Below are positions 8,647 through 17,680 of a stretch of 64,000 nucleotides of DNA, piece by piece; position 1 is the stretch's first letter, and each line of letters starts with the position of its first letter. The notes under the pieces are model-generated. The model was given only the letters and a program-made list of their open reading frames with translations, was not told where the DNA came from and did no database searches. The DNA is from Acidobacteriota bacterium (GTDB lineage: Bacteria > Acidobacteriota > Terriglobia > Terriglobales > Acidobacteriaceae), in the NCBI GenBank assembly GCA_031296105.1, contig JARLGJ010000057.1, positions 1 through 64,000 of the forward strand, written 5' to 3'. Made by a program: the position numbers and the translations under genes.

Positions 8647-9729
8647 ATGAAGAAAGCTCTGATTACGGGTATTACCGGACAGGATGGTTCTTATCTTGCC
8701 GATTTGCTGTTGAAGAAGGGCTACCAGGTGCATGGCATCAAGCGCCGCAGCTCGCTGTTCAACACCGACCGCATCGATCATCTCTACCAGGATCCGCACG
8801 AGAAGGACCGCCGCTTCTTTTTGCATTACGGCGATATGACCGACACCAGCAGCCTCGTCCGCGTAATCCAAGCCGTGCAGCCCGATGAGATCTACAACCT
8901 CGCCGCGCAGAGTCACGTCGCCGTCAGCTTCGAGGAGCCGGAGTACACGGCCAATGCCGACGGCATCGGCACCCTGCGCATTCTGGAAGCCGTACGTATC
9001 CTCGGCCTCGAGGGCAAGACGCGCTTCTACCAGGCTTCCACCTCAGAACTCTTCGGCAAGGTGCAGGAGATTCCGCAGAAGGAAACCACTCCCTTCTATC
9101 CGCGCTCGCCCTATGGCGTGGCCAAGCTCTACGCCTACTGGATCACCGTGAACTACCGCGAAGCCTACGGCCTGTACGCCTGCAACGGCATCCTCTTCAA
9201 TCACGAGTCTCCGGTGCGCGGCGAAACCTTCGTCACCCGCAAGATCACCCGCGGCCTCTCGCGCATCAAGGCCGGGCTGCAGGAGCAGCTCTTCATGGGC
9301 AACCTCGATTCCCAGCGCGACTGGGGACACGCCCGCGACTACGCCGAGATGCAGTGGCTCATGTTGCAGCAGGACCACGCCGAGGATTTCGTCATCGCCA
9401 CCGGCGAGCAGCGCAGCGTGCGCAACTTCATCAGCATCGCCGCCGCCAAGCTCGACATCCGTTTGCACTGGGAAGGCACGGGCGTGGAGGAAAAAGGCTT
9501 CGACGAGCAGGGCCGCTGCCTGGTCGCCGTCGATCCCCATTACTTCCGCCCCGCCGAAGTAGAGACCCTTCTCGGCGACGCCACCAAGGCCCAGACGAAG
9601 CTCGGCTGGACGCCCAAGACAACCTTCGATCAGCTTGTCACCGAGATGATCACCAGCGACTACGAGCTGGCCAAGCGTGATGCCATGGTCAAGGCCCGCG
9701 GGTACAAGATTCTCAACCATCATGAGTAA
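8647..9729 (+). CDS. gmd: GDP-mannose 4,6-dehydratase
   Basis: A 360-residue short-chain-dehydrogenase-family enzyme that makes GDP-4-keto-6-deoxymannose, the first step to GDP-L-fucose. NADP motif GITGQDG at residues 8-14. The catalytic set Thr132, Glu134, Tyr156 and Lys160 (STSELFG, YGVAK) has the same numbering as the E. coli enzyme. The family sequence [18 protein letters not shown] is present. The ATG follows TAAGGA. Its last 8 bases overlap the start of fcl, so the two are translationally coupled. Confidence 0.95.
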   Translation: MKKALITGITGQDGSYLADLLLKKGYQVHGIKRRSSLFNTDRIDHLYQDPHEKDRRFFLHYGDMTDTSSLVRVIQAVQPDEIYNLAAQSHVAVSFEEPEYTANADGIGTLRILEAVRILGLEGKTRFYQASTSELFGKVQEIPQKETTPFYPRSPYGVAKLYAYWITVNYREAYGLYACNGILFNHESPVRGETFVTRKITRGLSRIKAGLQEQLFMGNLDSQRDWGHARDYAEMQWLMLQQDHAEDFVIATGEQRSVRNFISIAAAKLDIRLHWEGTGVEEKGFDEQGRCLVAVDPHYFRPAEVETLLGDATKAQTKLGWTPKTTFDQLVTEMITSDYELAKRDAMVKARGYKILNHHE

Positions 9730-10708
9730 CTTCATTCCCCAGGACGCAAAGATCTTTGTTGCCGGTCATCGCGGCCTCGCCGGAGGGGCCATCACGCGCC
9801 GCTTGCAGGCCCAGGGCTACCAGAACCTTCTGCTGCGCACGCGGCAGCAGGTGGACCTGCTCGACCGCGAGGCCGTGCGCGCGTTCTTCGCCGCGGAAAA
9901 ACCCGAGTACGTTTTTCTCGCCGCGGCCAAGGTCGGCGGCATCCTCGCCAACCGCGACTTCCCCGCTGAATTCATCGCGCAAAACCTGCGCATCCAGAGC
10001 AACGTCATCGAAGCCGCGCGCGACTTCGGAGTCAAGCGTCTGCTCTTCCTCGGCTCAAGCTGCATCTATCCCAAGCTGGCGCCACAGCCCATTACTGAAG
10101 AGCAATTGCTGGCCGGTCCCCTGGAGTTCACCAACCGCTCCTATGCCGTCGCCAAAATCGCCGGCATCGAAATGTGCTGGGCCTTCAACCGCCAGTACGG
10201 CACCAGCTTTCTAGCCGCCATGCCCACCAATCTCTACGGCCCCGGAGACAGCTACGACCTGCACAACTCACACGTGCTGCCGGCGCTCATTCGCAAAGTC
10301 GATCAGGCCAGGCGTGACGGCGCCTCAAAACTCGTGGTGTGGGGCACCGGCACGCCCTTGCGCGAATTCCTTTACAGCGAAGACATGGCCGACGCCTGCA
10401 TCTACCTGCTGAATCTTCCCGAAGAAGAGTTCCGCAAGCTCACCGCCGAAGCCGAGCGCGCGCCGCTGGTCAACGTCGGCAGCGGCACCGATCTCTCTAT
10501 CGGCGAGCTGGCGCGAACCGTCTGCAACGTGCTCGACTTTTCCGGCACGCTGGAGTTCGACACCTCCAAGCCCGACGGCACGCCGCGCAAGTTGATGGAC
10601 AGCTCCAGGCTTTTCAGTTTCGGATGGCGGCCGCGTGTCTCTCTTGAAGAAGGCATCCGCCTGGCCTACGAAGATTTCCGCACCCGCCGGGAGGCTGGTG
10701 CAATCTAA
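9722..10708 (+). CDS. fcl: GDP-L-fucose synthase
   Basis: A 328-residue epimerase/reductase that converts the Gmd product to GDP-L-fucose. The NADP motif is GHRGLAG at residues 15-21. GSSCIYP holds the catalytic Ser near 112, and SYAVAK gives Tyr141/Lys145. The motif PTNLYGPGD follows, and [12 protein letters not shown] lies in the C-terminal half. The start overlaps the gmd end (ATGAGTAA), and the stop abuts the next ATG without a gap, so gmd-fcl-cpsB form one operon. Confidence 0.94.
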   Translation: MSNFIPQDAKIFVAGHRGLAGGAITRRLQAQGYQNLLLRTRQQVDLLDREAVRAFFAAEKPEYVFLAAAKVGGILANRDFPAEFIAQNLRIQSNVIEAARDFGVKRLLFLGSSCIYPKLAPQPITEEQLLAGPLEFTNRSYAVAKIAGIEMCWAFNRQYGTSFLAAMPTNLYGPGDSYDLHNSHVLPALIRKVDQARRDGASKLVVWGTGTPLREFLYSEDMADACIYLLNLPEEEFRKLTAEAERAPLVNVGSGTDLSIGELARTVCNVLDFSGTLEFDTSKPDGTPRKLMDSSRLFSFGWRPRVSLEEGIRLAYEDFRTRREAGAI

Positions 10709-11422
10709 ATGAGCATGATCGATGTTCATTGCCATCTGCTCCCCGGAGTGGATGACGGCTCCAAGGATTGGGAGACGACGCTGGAAATGTGCCAGATGGC
10801 GCGGGCCGACGGCGTCTCTCACATCGTCTGCTCGCCGCACGCCAACTACCAGTACCCTTACAACCGCGAGTCGCACCAGCAACTGATCGAGGAGCTGCGC
10901 CGCCGCGTGCCGGACATGGAGTTCTCTCTCGGCTGCGACTTCCATCTCTCCTACGAGAACGTGGACGACGCCATCGCCCATCCCGAGCGCTACGTCATCG
11001 GCCGCACCAACTACCTGCTCATCGAGCTCTCCGACTTCTCGCTCTTCAACGTCGGCAACACCATCTTCGAGTTGCAACGCGCCGGCATGAGGCCCATCCT
11101 CACCCACCCCGAGCGCTACCCGCACCTGCAGCGCCGCCCCGAAGCCGTCGGCGAATTTTTCCGGCAGGGATGCCTGGTGCAGATCACCGCCAACTCACTC
11201 ACCGGCTCCTGGGGACGCACCGCGCAAAAGGTCGCCGTGACATTACTGAAGAATAGCTGGGTGCAGATGATCGCCAGCGATGCGCACAGTTCCACGCGCC
11301 GCGTCCCCATTCTCTCCGAAGCCCGACAGGCCGCCGCCGCCATCGTCGGCGAAGAGGCCGCCACGCGCCTCGTCGAAACCAATCCCGCCGCCGTGATCAA
11401 CAACGAAGCCGTGATGCTCTAA
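10709..11422 (+). CDS. CpsB/YwqE-type PHP-domain tyrosine phosphatase
   Basis: A 237-residue metal-dependent phosphatase of the PHP superfamily that, in characterised systems, dephosphorylates the tyrosine kinase controlling capsule or exopolysaccharide export. Metal ligands are visible in DVHCHLLPGVDDG (residues 5-17), SPHAN, LTHPERY and SDAHSS. No tyrosine kinase gene is present here. Its place directly after fcl points to regulation of a fucose-containing polysaccharide. The TAA stop lies inside the target-site duplication of the mobile element that follows. Confidence 0.88.
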   Translation: MSMIDVHCHLLPGVDDGSKDWETTLEMCQMARADGVSHIVCSPHANYQYPYNRESHQQLIEELRRRVPDMEFSLGCDFHLSYENVDDAIAHPERYVIGRTNYLLIELSDFSLFNVGNTIFELQRAGMRPILTHPERYPHLQRRPEAVGEFFRQGCLVQITANSLTGSWGRTAQKVAVTLLKNSWVQMIASDAHSSTRRVPILSEARQAAAAIVGEEAATRLVETNPAAVINNEAVML

Positions 11423-11689
11423 GGAAGCTCTGAATAAGTCAGCCTTGCGAGCTATTCTACGGGAGTTAAACCGGTCACCAATAGAATTTGATAGGAAAAT
11501 GTTTTGTCAGGGCACGGATTTATCCGTGCCGTAGAAGCCGCATAAACACAGGGGCTTCAGCCCCTGAGGGAACGCTGTTTTATTCTTGACGGGCCTTTCC
11601 CCAGCGGCTAAAGCCGCAACATATGCTTGCCGCATTAGCGGCATGGCTGAAGCCGTGCCCTGACAGATTTCGATTTGATCAGAGCCTCC
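11423..11689. mobile_element. MITE-like element A1 (267 bp, IS5-type ends)
   Basis: Terminal inverted repeats GGAAGCTCTGAATAAG (left) and GGAGGCTCTGATCAAA (right, read inward), flanked by CTAA at 11419-11422 and 11690-11693, a 4-bp duplication of the YTAR type. The interior holds palindromes (CAGGGGCTTCAGCCCCTG, GCGGCTAAAGCCGC, GGCATGGCTGAAGCCGTGCC) and no coding frame. The same element lies inverted at 41689-41957, with more than 60 bp identical in the middle. Confidence 0.75.
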
Positions 11690-11695
11690 CTAAGG

Positions 11696-12003
11696 TGTGT
11701 TCTCCTGCACAGAGGATGATAGTTACGCATCTGATTGATTAAGTTATGGACAATATGCAGAACTTTTGCTGTGTAGAGATTGTGCAGGAATGACTGGCGC
11801 GATTTCCTTCTGCTGCGGCGCGACGGCTTGCTCCGGCTCATCGCTGGCGTGTGGGCGCTTTCGTAGTTCGCGGTAGAGGTACGGAGCGATCCGTATCCCT
11901 ACCGCGCCATAGCGTCAACCCCATGCGAGCCGAAGACGCGCAATGCCCGCCATGAATGCACGCACGAGCGCGTGGAGGCCTACTCATCGGCACCGGCGTT
12001 CCT
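11696..12003. other. Gene-free spacer
   Basis: About 300 bp between element A1 and the convergent ABC ATPase gene. The short open frames here have no start signals or recognisable product. I see no hairpin with a T-tract. Confidence 0.5.
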
Positions 12004-12804
12004 CTAACGGCTCTCCCGCGCGGTGCTTCCATTGCGTGCGCGCGAGGCATAGGGCAGCACCGGCACTAACGTCTCATGGGAGTGACCGCTGTGCTCAAAG
12101 GAAAGCAGCTTGATATCGACGCCGTAGAGCGCGTGCAGATTGTCTTCGCTGAGCACTTCGCTGGCAGCCCCGGCAGCGTACTTTGTGCCGCCCAGCATCA
12201 GCAGCGCATCGTCGGCCACAGCCAGCGCATGATGCGGATGATGCGTGGTAAAGAGCACCGTCAGACCGTCCTGATGCGAGAGGCGTGTGATCCAGTCGAG
12301 GACGACAATCTGATTCTTCAAATCCAGAGCCGAGGTTGGCTCGTCGAGGATCAGTATGTCGGCCTCGGAGACCAGGGCGCGGGCAAAGATCACCAACTGC
12401 CGCTCGCCGCCGGAGAGCTCATGAAACGGATGGCCGGCAAAGTGCGCGATGCCAAAGCGTTCAAGCGCGGCCATTGCCGCCTCTTCATCCTCTGCCGAGG
12501 GTTGCGAGAACAACCCAACCTGGCGGGCGCGGCCCATCAACACCATGTCCATCACCGAGTAGTCGAAAGTGACCTGGAAGAGTTGCGGCACAAACGCCAT
12601 GCGTCCATCGATGGCCACCGTGCCAGCGGCGGGCTTCAACGCGCCCAGAAGAATCTTCAGCAGCGTAGTCTTGCCACAGCCGTTCGGTCCCAACAAGGCA
12701 AAGACTTCACCTCGCTTCACCTGCGTGTTGTAGTCGCGAAACAGCCAGCGATCTGACTTGTAGGCATGGCCTAGATTACTAATTTGAAGAGCAATATTAT
12801 TCAC
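12004..12804 (-). CDS. ABC transporter ATPase for metal-chelate uptake (FecE/FepC type)
   Basis: A 266-residue ATPase. Walker A GPNGCGKT (39-46), Q-loop Gln 74, signature LSGGERQ (130-136), Walker B ILILDEP (150-156) and H-loop His 188 are all present. It powers import of an iron-siderophore, heme or cobalamin-like chelate through the FecCD permeases upstream. The GTG start overlaps the permease stop (GTGAATAA), implying coupling. It is the only intact ATPase for two permeases; a relic of a second copy lies at 13979-14062. Confidence 0.9.
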   Translation of the reverse strand: MNNIALQISNLGHAYKSDRWLFRDYNTQVKRGEVFALLGPNGCGKTTLLKILLGALKPAAGTVAIDGRMAFVPQLFQVTFDYSVMDMVLMGRARQVGLFSQPSAEDEEAAMAALERFGIAHFAGHPFHELSGGERQLVIFARALVSEADILILDEPTSALDLKNQIVVLDWITRLSHQDGLTVLFTTHHPHHALAVADDALLMLGGTKYAAGAASEVLSEDNLHALYGVDIKLLSFEHSGHSHETLVPVLPYASRARNGSTARESR

Positions 12805-13891
12805 GTCTCCAACCCTTTCCCTGCGTCTTCCAAAGTAGGAAACAGACAAGAGGAGTCCCTAACAGAGAGGTCAATGCGCCAACCGGAATTTCCGCGCGCA
12901 CGATTGATCGGGTCAAATCGTCTAGCCCCAAAATGAACAGTGCGCCCAACAATGCCGCGGTAGGCAGCAAACGGCGATGATCGGGTCCGACCAACATCCG
13001 CGCACAATGCGGCACCACCAGGCCAACCCAGCCGACCAATCCGCTGACGGCCACCTGCGCCGCTACCACAAGCGAGGCCATGCCGATGATTATCCAGCGC
13101 AGCACGCCCACGTTGATGCCCAGCGATTTGGCATCAAGATCGCCAAGTGAAAGCAGATTCAAGCGCCAGCGCAGAGTCATCAGCACCGCGCCTACGCCAA
13201 GCGTGGGAATCGCACTGATCAGCACCTTGTTCCAATCGGCGCCGACGAAGGAACCCAGCAGCCAGGCAACGATGGCGAAGATGTTCGACTCCGGCGCGAG
13301 AAACTCAAGCAGGCCCAACAGCGCCACAAAAAAGGCGCCGATAAAAACACCGGCCAGAATTAGAATCATGCTATTGTTGCCGCCATTCGCCAGCCGGGCC
13401 AGAACCATCGTACAGGCCATGGCCAGCAACCCTCCGCAGAAGGCAAAGAACAGAATGCCCACCGGCGGGCAGCCCAGCACCAGGCCAACCACGCCGCCAA
13501 ATGCCGCACCCGAACTGACGCCGATAATATCCGGCCCGACCAGCGGATTGCGAAACAGGCCCTGCAGGGCCGTGCCCGCCATGCCCAGCCCCATACCGGA
13601 CAGCGTGGCAAGCAGCACGCGTGGTATGCGAACAATGGTCACTACCGTCAGTTCCTTCAGATTCCACGGTGGATTGACCGGCGTGAAAAATGGGCACGCC
13701 AAGTGCATCAGGATGCGTGCGCCCTGTGCAAACGACATGGGGTAAGCGCCAATGCAAAGTGAGGCCAGCATGGCGATGAGCACACCCATCCCCAGAAACA
13801 CTGGAACCGCCCATCTGTATTTGCGGGGAAACAGCCCGCCGGGCGCCTGCGCCGTCACCCGCGATTGACTGGCCCGCTCATTTTCTTTCAT
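12797..13891 (-). CDS. FecCD-family ABC permease, copy 1
   Basis: A 364-residue inner-membrane permease with about ten helices and FecCD signatures: RIPRVLLATLSGMGLGMAG, NPLVGPDIIGVSSGAAFG, and GWVGLVVPHCARMLVGPDHR near the ATPase contact loop. It is closely similar throughout to the permease at 14055-15146; both end in GKGWxRE and both overlap an ATPase start in the same way, indicating a tandem duplication. Its ATG lies inside the tail of the binding-protein relic upstream. Confidence 0.9.
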   Translation of the reverse strand: MKENERASQSRVTAQAPGGLFPRKYRWAVPVFLGMGVLIAMLASLCIGAYPMSFAQGARILMHLACPFFTPVNPPWNLKELTVVTIVRIPRVLLATLSGMGLGMAGTALQGLFRNPLVGPDIIGVSSGAAFGGVVGLVLGCPPVGILFFAFCGGLLAMACTMVLARLANGGNNSMILILAGVFIGAFFVALLGLLEFLAPESNIFAIVAWLLGSFVGADWNKVLISAIPTLGVGAVLMTLRWRLNLLSLGDLDAKSLGINVGVLRWIIIGMASLVVAAQVAVSGLVGWVGLVVPHCARMLVGPDHRRLLPTAALLGALFILGLDDLTRSIVRAEIPVGALTSLLGTPLVCFLLWKTQGKGWRRE

Positions 13892-13978
13892 CGTGATTCC
13901 CTCTGTTCATAATTTGCCTGATCGCCTGATGAAATCGCTCAAAGTGGAGCGAGGTCCTGTTCTCTTCAAAATGAAAGC
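13878..13978 (-). pseudogene. Relic of a fourth binding-protein gene (C-terminal ~30 codons)
   Basis: Read on the minus strand, the frame gives FHFEENRTSLHFERFHQAI and then a tail ending at a TGA that overlaps the permease ATG. The core EENRTS..FERF matches the C-terminal signature of the three intact binding proteins of this locus (DENRNSAGYWRF, DENAGSVGYERF, DANRESKGFDRF). Everything before this point is lost. It is joined directly to the ATPase relic, so one deletion probably removed both gene bodies. Confidence 0.6.
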
Positions 13979-14062
13979 GTAGCCGCGGAAAAGCCAATGC
14001 TCGGGCCGTTACGCATGACCCAGATCCTGAATATTTACCGCCACCGTCTTTGCGTTACTCAC
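13979..14062 (-). pseudogene. Relic of a second ABC ATPase gene (N-terminal ~28 codons, in-frame stop)
   Basis: A GTG overlapping the permease stop (GTGAGTAA) opens VSNAKTVAVNIQDLGHA. A TAA comes next, then in the same frame RPEHWLFRGY. This lines up with the intact ATPase start VNNIALQISNLGHAYKSDRWLFRDY: the TAA replaces its Tyr codon. Similarity ends after the Tyr of WLFRGY. The relic keeps only the beginning of the gene and is dead. It shows that each permease once had its own ATPase. Confidence 0.65.
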
Positions 14063-15146
14063 GGCCCCACCCCTTTCCTTGAGACTTCCACAACAGGAAG
14101 CAAACCACCGGCGTTCCCACAAGAGCAGTAAAGACGCCCACCGGCACCTCGGCATGTACCAGCGCTCGCGCAATGTCATCGAGAATCAGGACAAACAAAG
14201 CGCCCAGCAGTGCTCCCGTGGGCAGTAATCGGCGATGATCGGGGCCCACGAACATACGGGCAATGTGCGGCACCACCAGTCCAACCCAGGCCACCACTCC
14301 GCTCACCGCCACCTGCGACGCCACAATCAGCGAGACCAGCGCGATAACCAGCCAGCGCAGGCCCCTCACGTTCACGCCAAGCGTTTTGGCATCCAGATCG
14401 CCCAGCGAGAGTAAGTTAATGCGCCAGCGCAGGCACATCAGTATGGAGGTCGCGATCAAAGTTGGAATCGCGATCATGGCAATCTTCTTCGCGTCCGCAC
14501 CTACAAAGGTTCCCAGCAGCCAGTAGATCATCGTGGGCAGCTTCGAGTCCGGCGAGACAAACTTCACGAATTCGATCAGCGACAGAAAGAATGCGCCGAC
14601 AAACACCCCCGAGAGGATCAGGATCATGCTGTCGGATCCGGCATGTGACAGTTTGGCCAGACCGAAAGTCAGCATCATCGCCAGCATGCCGCCGCAGAAG
14701 GCCGCGCCGATGATGCCCACCGGCGAAAAGTCCCACAACATGGCCATGATGCCGCCGAAGGCCGCGCCGGAACTGACGCCGACAATGTTCGGATCGACGA
14801 GAGGATTGCGCAGCAACCCCTGCAACGCCGTGCCTGAGACGCCCAGTCCAAGACCGGCGATCGTTGCCAGCAGCACACGCGGCAACCGCACCACCTGGAC
14901 GACCGTCTGCTCTTTCACGCTCCACGGTGGATTGGCCGGCAGCGGAAACGGCCACGCCAGGTGAGCCACAATGCGTGCTGCTTGCAGGAACGGCATTGGA
15001 TACGAGCCGATGCAAAGCGAGGCCAGCATGGCCAGCAGCACGCCCACGCTTAGTAACATGGGAAGCGCCCAGCCGTGGCGGCGCGAAAACGCAGCTTCGC
15101 GCACCGTTGGCAATACGCTCTTAACGGCCAAAGTTATTTCTGCCAT
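14055..15146 (-). CDS. FecCD-family ABC permease, copy 2
   Basis: A 363-residue paralogue of the permease at 12797-13891, with the same motifs (RLPRVLLATIAGLGLGVSG, NPLVDPNIVGVSSGAAFG, VPHIARMFVGPDHR) and about ten membrane helices. The ATG at MAEITLA was chosen because AAGGG lies 7 bases upstream; a longer frame upstream lacks a better site. With its own ATPase gene destroyed, it either shares the single remaining ATPase, forms a heterodimer with copy 1, or is inactive. Confidence 0.88.
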   Translation of the reverse strand: MAEITLAVKSVLPTVREAAFSRRHGWALPMLLSVGVLLAMLASLCIGSYPMPFLQAARIVAHLAWPFPLPANPPWSVKEQTVVQVVRLPRVLLATIAGLGLGVSGTALQGLLRNPLVDPNIVGVSSGAAFGGIMAMLWDFSPVGIIGAAFCGGMLAMMLTFGLAKLSHAGSDSMILILSGVFVGAFFLSLIEFVKFVSPDSKLPTMIYWLLGTFVGADAKKIAMIAIPTLIATSILMCLRWRINLLSLGDLDAKTLGVNVRGLRWLVIALVSLIVASQVAVSGVVAWVGLVVPHIARMFVGPDHRRLLPTGALLGALFVLILDDIARALVHAEVPVGVFTALVGTPVVCFLLWKSQGKGWGRE

Positions 15147-15278
15147 TTTGAGACCCTTGATTGGTACATAGTGGATATGCACACGTAAAGCGTTCGCACC
15201 TGGTGGATGCAGCGCTTGCGTCGAGTTGATCGTTGACACGCCGGTTGCCGGCGGCCTTCATCCGGAGCGCGGCCTTCC

Positions 15279-16481
15279 TCATTGCAGGCTCTTTTCGTTA
15301 CGCGCAGCCGCGCCGCTGCGCGTGAATCTCTCGTAACCAACGGAACCTGCGTTTTCGTCGATGCGCAATTGTTTGTCAATCTCTTCATCCGTCAGGCTTG
15401 TATTGAAGTCGTTGCGAAAATGGTCGCGTAAAATCTGGCGAAGCCGCGGCTGCAAAAGTTCCGGATGCAATAACTCGGCAAGCCAGCGCGTTCGCATAGG
15501 AATAAACATCAGCCCGCCCGGGCTCCAATCCTGGACGCCGGCCATCCGGTACACACGCTTCTGCTGAACAGCCTGCAACCCCTGCCAACGCGGATCGTGC
15601 ATAAACTCTTGCGGGCTTTCCCATGGACGCGGCCCAGTGGCAATGCCCGCCAAAACAATTGTTTCAGGATCGATTGCCAGAATTCGCTCCGCGTCATAGC
15701 TCATCGCCTGATGTCCGCTGGCCGCATTGGCCACGCCTGCGCGCGGGTAATAGAGATTGCTCCAGTCGGTGTCGTCGCCAACGACCCCAATCTGACGCCG
15801 GTTCAGTCGCGAAGCCGACATCAGCAGCACCTTCGGCAGAAGGGTCAGGTTCCCGGGATGCAGTTCCTGCTTGAGTTCGTTCACGTCGCGCCAGTATTCC
15901 GCGATATGCGCGTCGCCCAGCGCCGGATTGCCGATCAATGCCGCGTTCACGCGGGCTGTCGAAAGCCCTGCCTTCTCTCCGCCCTTTGCGTGTCCCCAGT
16001 TGGAAAGCGTGGGCAGACCCATGCGGCGCATCAGCGGAATCGGGGTATAGTCTCCGGCCACGCCAAGGTAAACGCCGGGATTGTAGGCCATCATGGCTTC
16101 GATCTCGATATACCCGTCATGCGCGAACCTGAATACCCTGGGATCCCACAGACTTTCCTTGTTGAGCAACTGTGGATAGGCCAGTCTCAGGGCGTTGCCG
16201 GAGAACCATTTCCGTTGATCGGCGGTTCCGGCATAGACCAGCAGATCTGGCGCGTGCGTATCTTCCAGATACCAGTTTGGAAACAGAAATCCATACGTCA
16301 AACAGATGCCGCGAAAAGGCTCCTCGATCACCACGGACTGCCCGTCATCGCCCGTCACCGTGCGGCCATGCGCCGGCGGCGCCTGGTGTGGCAGCGCCCG
16401 CAGCAGCCCCAGCGACATGAGCGCAATCAGCGCAAGCGGCGCAACCCAATACAACTCCAGCCATTTTCTGGAGCGCTTCAT
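15279..16481 (-). CDS. Membrane-anchored metal-chelate binding protein, copy C
   Basis: A 400-residue periplasmic-binding-protein type (Fe-siderophore/cobalamin class, two alpha/beta lobes). An N-terminal hydrophobic segment (LYWVAPLALIALMSLGLLR) has no lipobox or clear cleavage site, so the protein is probably anchored. GRTVTGDDGQSVVIEEPFRG begins the first lobe. DAERILAIDPETIVLAG and DPRWQGLQAVQQKRVYRM belong to the second. The last ~50 residues form a tail (EIDKQLRIDENAGSVGYERF) shared by all copies here. Its start overlaps the previous gene by 4 bases (ATGA). Ligand unknown. Confidence 0.82.
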   Translation of the reverse strand: MKRSRKWLELYWVAPLALIALMSLGLLRALPHQAPPAHGRTVTGDDGQSVVIEEPFRGICLTYGFLFPNWYLEDTHAPDLLVYAGTADQRKWFSGNALRLAYPQLLNKESLWDPRVFRFAHDGYIEIEAMMAYNPGVYLGVAGDYTPIPLMRRMGLPTLSNWGHAKGGEKAGLSTARVNAALIGNPALGDAHIAEYWRDVNELKQELHPGNLTLLPKVLLMSASRLNRRQIGVVGDDTDWSNLYYPRAGVANAASGHQAMSYDAERILAIDPETIVLAGIATGPRPWESPQEFMHDPRWQGLQAVQQKRVYRMAGVQDWSPGGLMFIPMRTRWLAELLHPELLQPRLRQILRDHFRNDFNTSLTDEEIDKQLRIDENAGSVGYERFTRSGAAARNEKSLQ

Positions 16482-17680
16482 TCCCCGCTCCTCTCTTGCA
16501 TGGCGGCCTTATACTCATCGGTGAATCGCCAATAGCCTGCCGAATTTCTGTTTTCATCCAACTTGAGAAATTTGTCGATCTGCTCTTCGCTGAGTTTGTA
16601 CCCATACTCCGCGAGTAAACGGTCATACAGCATCTGACGAACCCTTGGCTGCAGCCGGTCGGGATGCGTGATCTCGTCGATCCAGCGCACGACAACCGGG
16701 GTTACAACCAGCGCGGAGCCCCAGTTGGAGAAGCCGGGCAGACGATAGACACGCTTTTGCCGCACGGCCTTCAGCCCCGCCCAGCGCGGATCTTGCATCA
16801 CTTGTTCAGGACTGTCTCCGCCCTGCAGCAGAATGATGTCCGGATCCATGGCGAGAATCCGTTCGACATCATCGCGTCCGCCCTTCCAGCCCACGGTCGC
16901 GTCCGTCATGCCCTGGGATGGAAAAGCAATTTGGTCATGATAGATAGCGGGACGCGTCATGCCGCCTCTGTATCCTCTCGTGGCGTCAACTCTGAAGCTT
17001 GCCATCAGCGCCGTTCGCGGGCGGACGCCAAGGGTCGATGGCCGCATTTCGTCCCAATACTCGCGCTCTAATTCCGCCCGCGCCTCGTAGTAGCGGGCGA
17101 TGATCACTTCGCCCCGCTCGGGCGTCCCGATCAGACGATTCTCCACACGCACGGCATCGATGCACACATCTGCAAAGATCTTTTTGGGCTCCCAGTAGGA
17201 AAGCACGGGCAGCCCCACACTGCGCAGCAGCGGAAGGGATGTAAAGCGGCTGCCGGTCGTCAAATAAGCGCCTGGCGCGTAGGCCAATGCGCTCTCGATA
17301 TCAACATCTGATCCATGTGAGCGCTTGAAGGCGGTGCTGCCCCAAAGACCTTGTTTTCGCTCCACCTCGGGGTAGATCCAGTACATCAGTCCCTTGGTAA
17401 ACTCCTTGCGGTTCGCGGCGGTGCCTGCATACATCAGTGACTCCGGTGCGCGTGTGCTATCCAGGTACCAGCCGGTCAGATAAAAATACCCGCCCAGCAG
17501 CGCCGTGCCACGATACGGCCACTCGATCTCGACTGGCGCGCCGGCGGCATCCACAACGGTGCGGCCATGCGCTGGCGGATTCAAGTGCGGCATTGGCCGC
17601 AACAAGCCCAGCGCCAGCAGCGCAATGCCCACGATGGGAGCAAGCCAGTAGAGTTCGCGCGTGCGATCCAGGCGGGTCAC
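16478..17680 (-). CDS. Membrane-anchored metal-chelate binding protein, copy B
   Basis: A 400-residue paralogue of its two neighbours with the same plan: N-terminal anchor LYWLAPIVGIALLALGLLR, opening GRTVVDAAGAPVEIEWPYRG, second-lobe DVERILAMDPDIILLQGG and DPRWAGLKAVRQKRVYRL, and tail EQIDKFLKLDENRNSAGYWRF. It overlaps both neighbours by 4 bases, so the three are translated as a unit. Sequence divergence among the copies is substantial, so they may bind different ligands or work as a set; this is inference. Confidence 0.82.
   Translation of the reverse strand: MTRLDRTRELYWLAPIVGIALLALGLLRPMPHLNPPAHGRTVVDAAGAPVEIEWPYRGTALLGGYFYLTGWYLDSTRAPESLMYAGTAANRKEFTKGLMYWIYPEVERKQGLWGSTAFKRSHGSDVDIESALAYAPGAYLTTGSRFTSLPLLRSVGLPVLSYWEPKKIFADVCIDAVRVENRLIGTPERGEVIIARYYEARAELEREYWDEMRPSTLGVRPRTALMASFRVDATRGYRGGMTRPAIYHDQIAFPSQGMTDATVGWKGGRDDVERILAMDPDIILLQGGDSPEQVMQDPRWAGLKAVRQKRVYRLPGFSNWGSALVVTPVVVRWIDEITHPDRLQPRVRQMLYDRLLAEYGYKLSEEQIDKFLKLDENRNSAGYWRFTDEYKAAMQERSGE

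Noticed and set aside
11635-12050. Minus-strand short open frames near the ABC locus end
   Set aside because: Overlap element A1 or the ATPase 3' end, Arg/Pro-rich, no conserved features.
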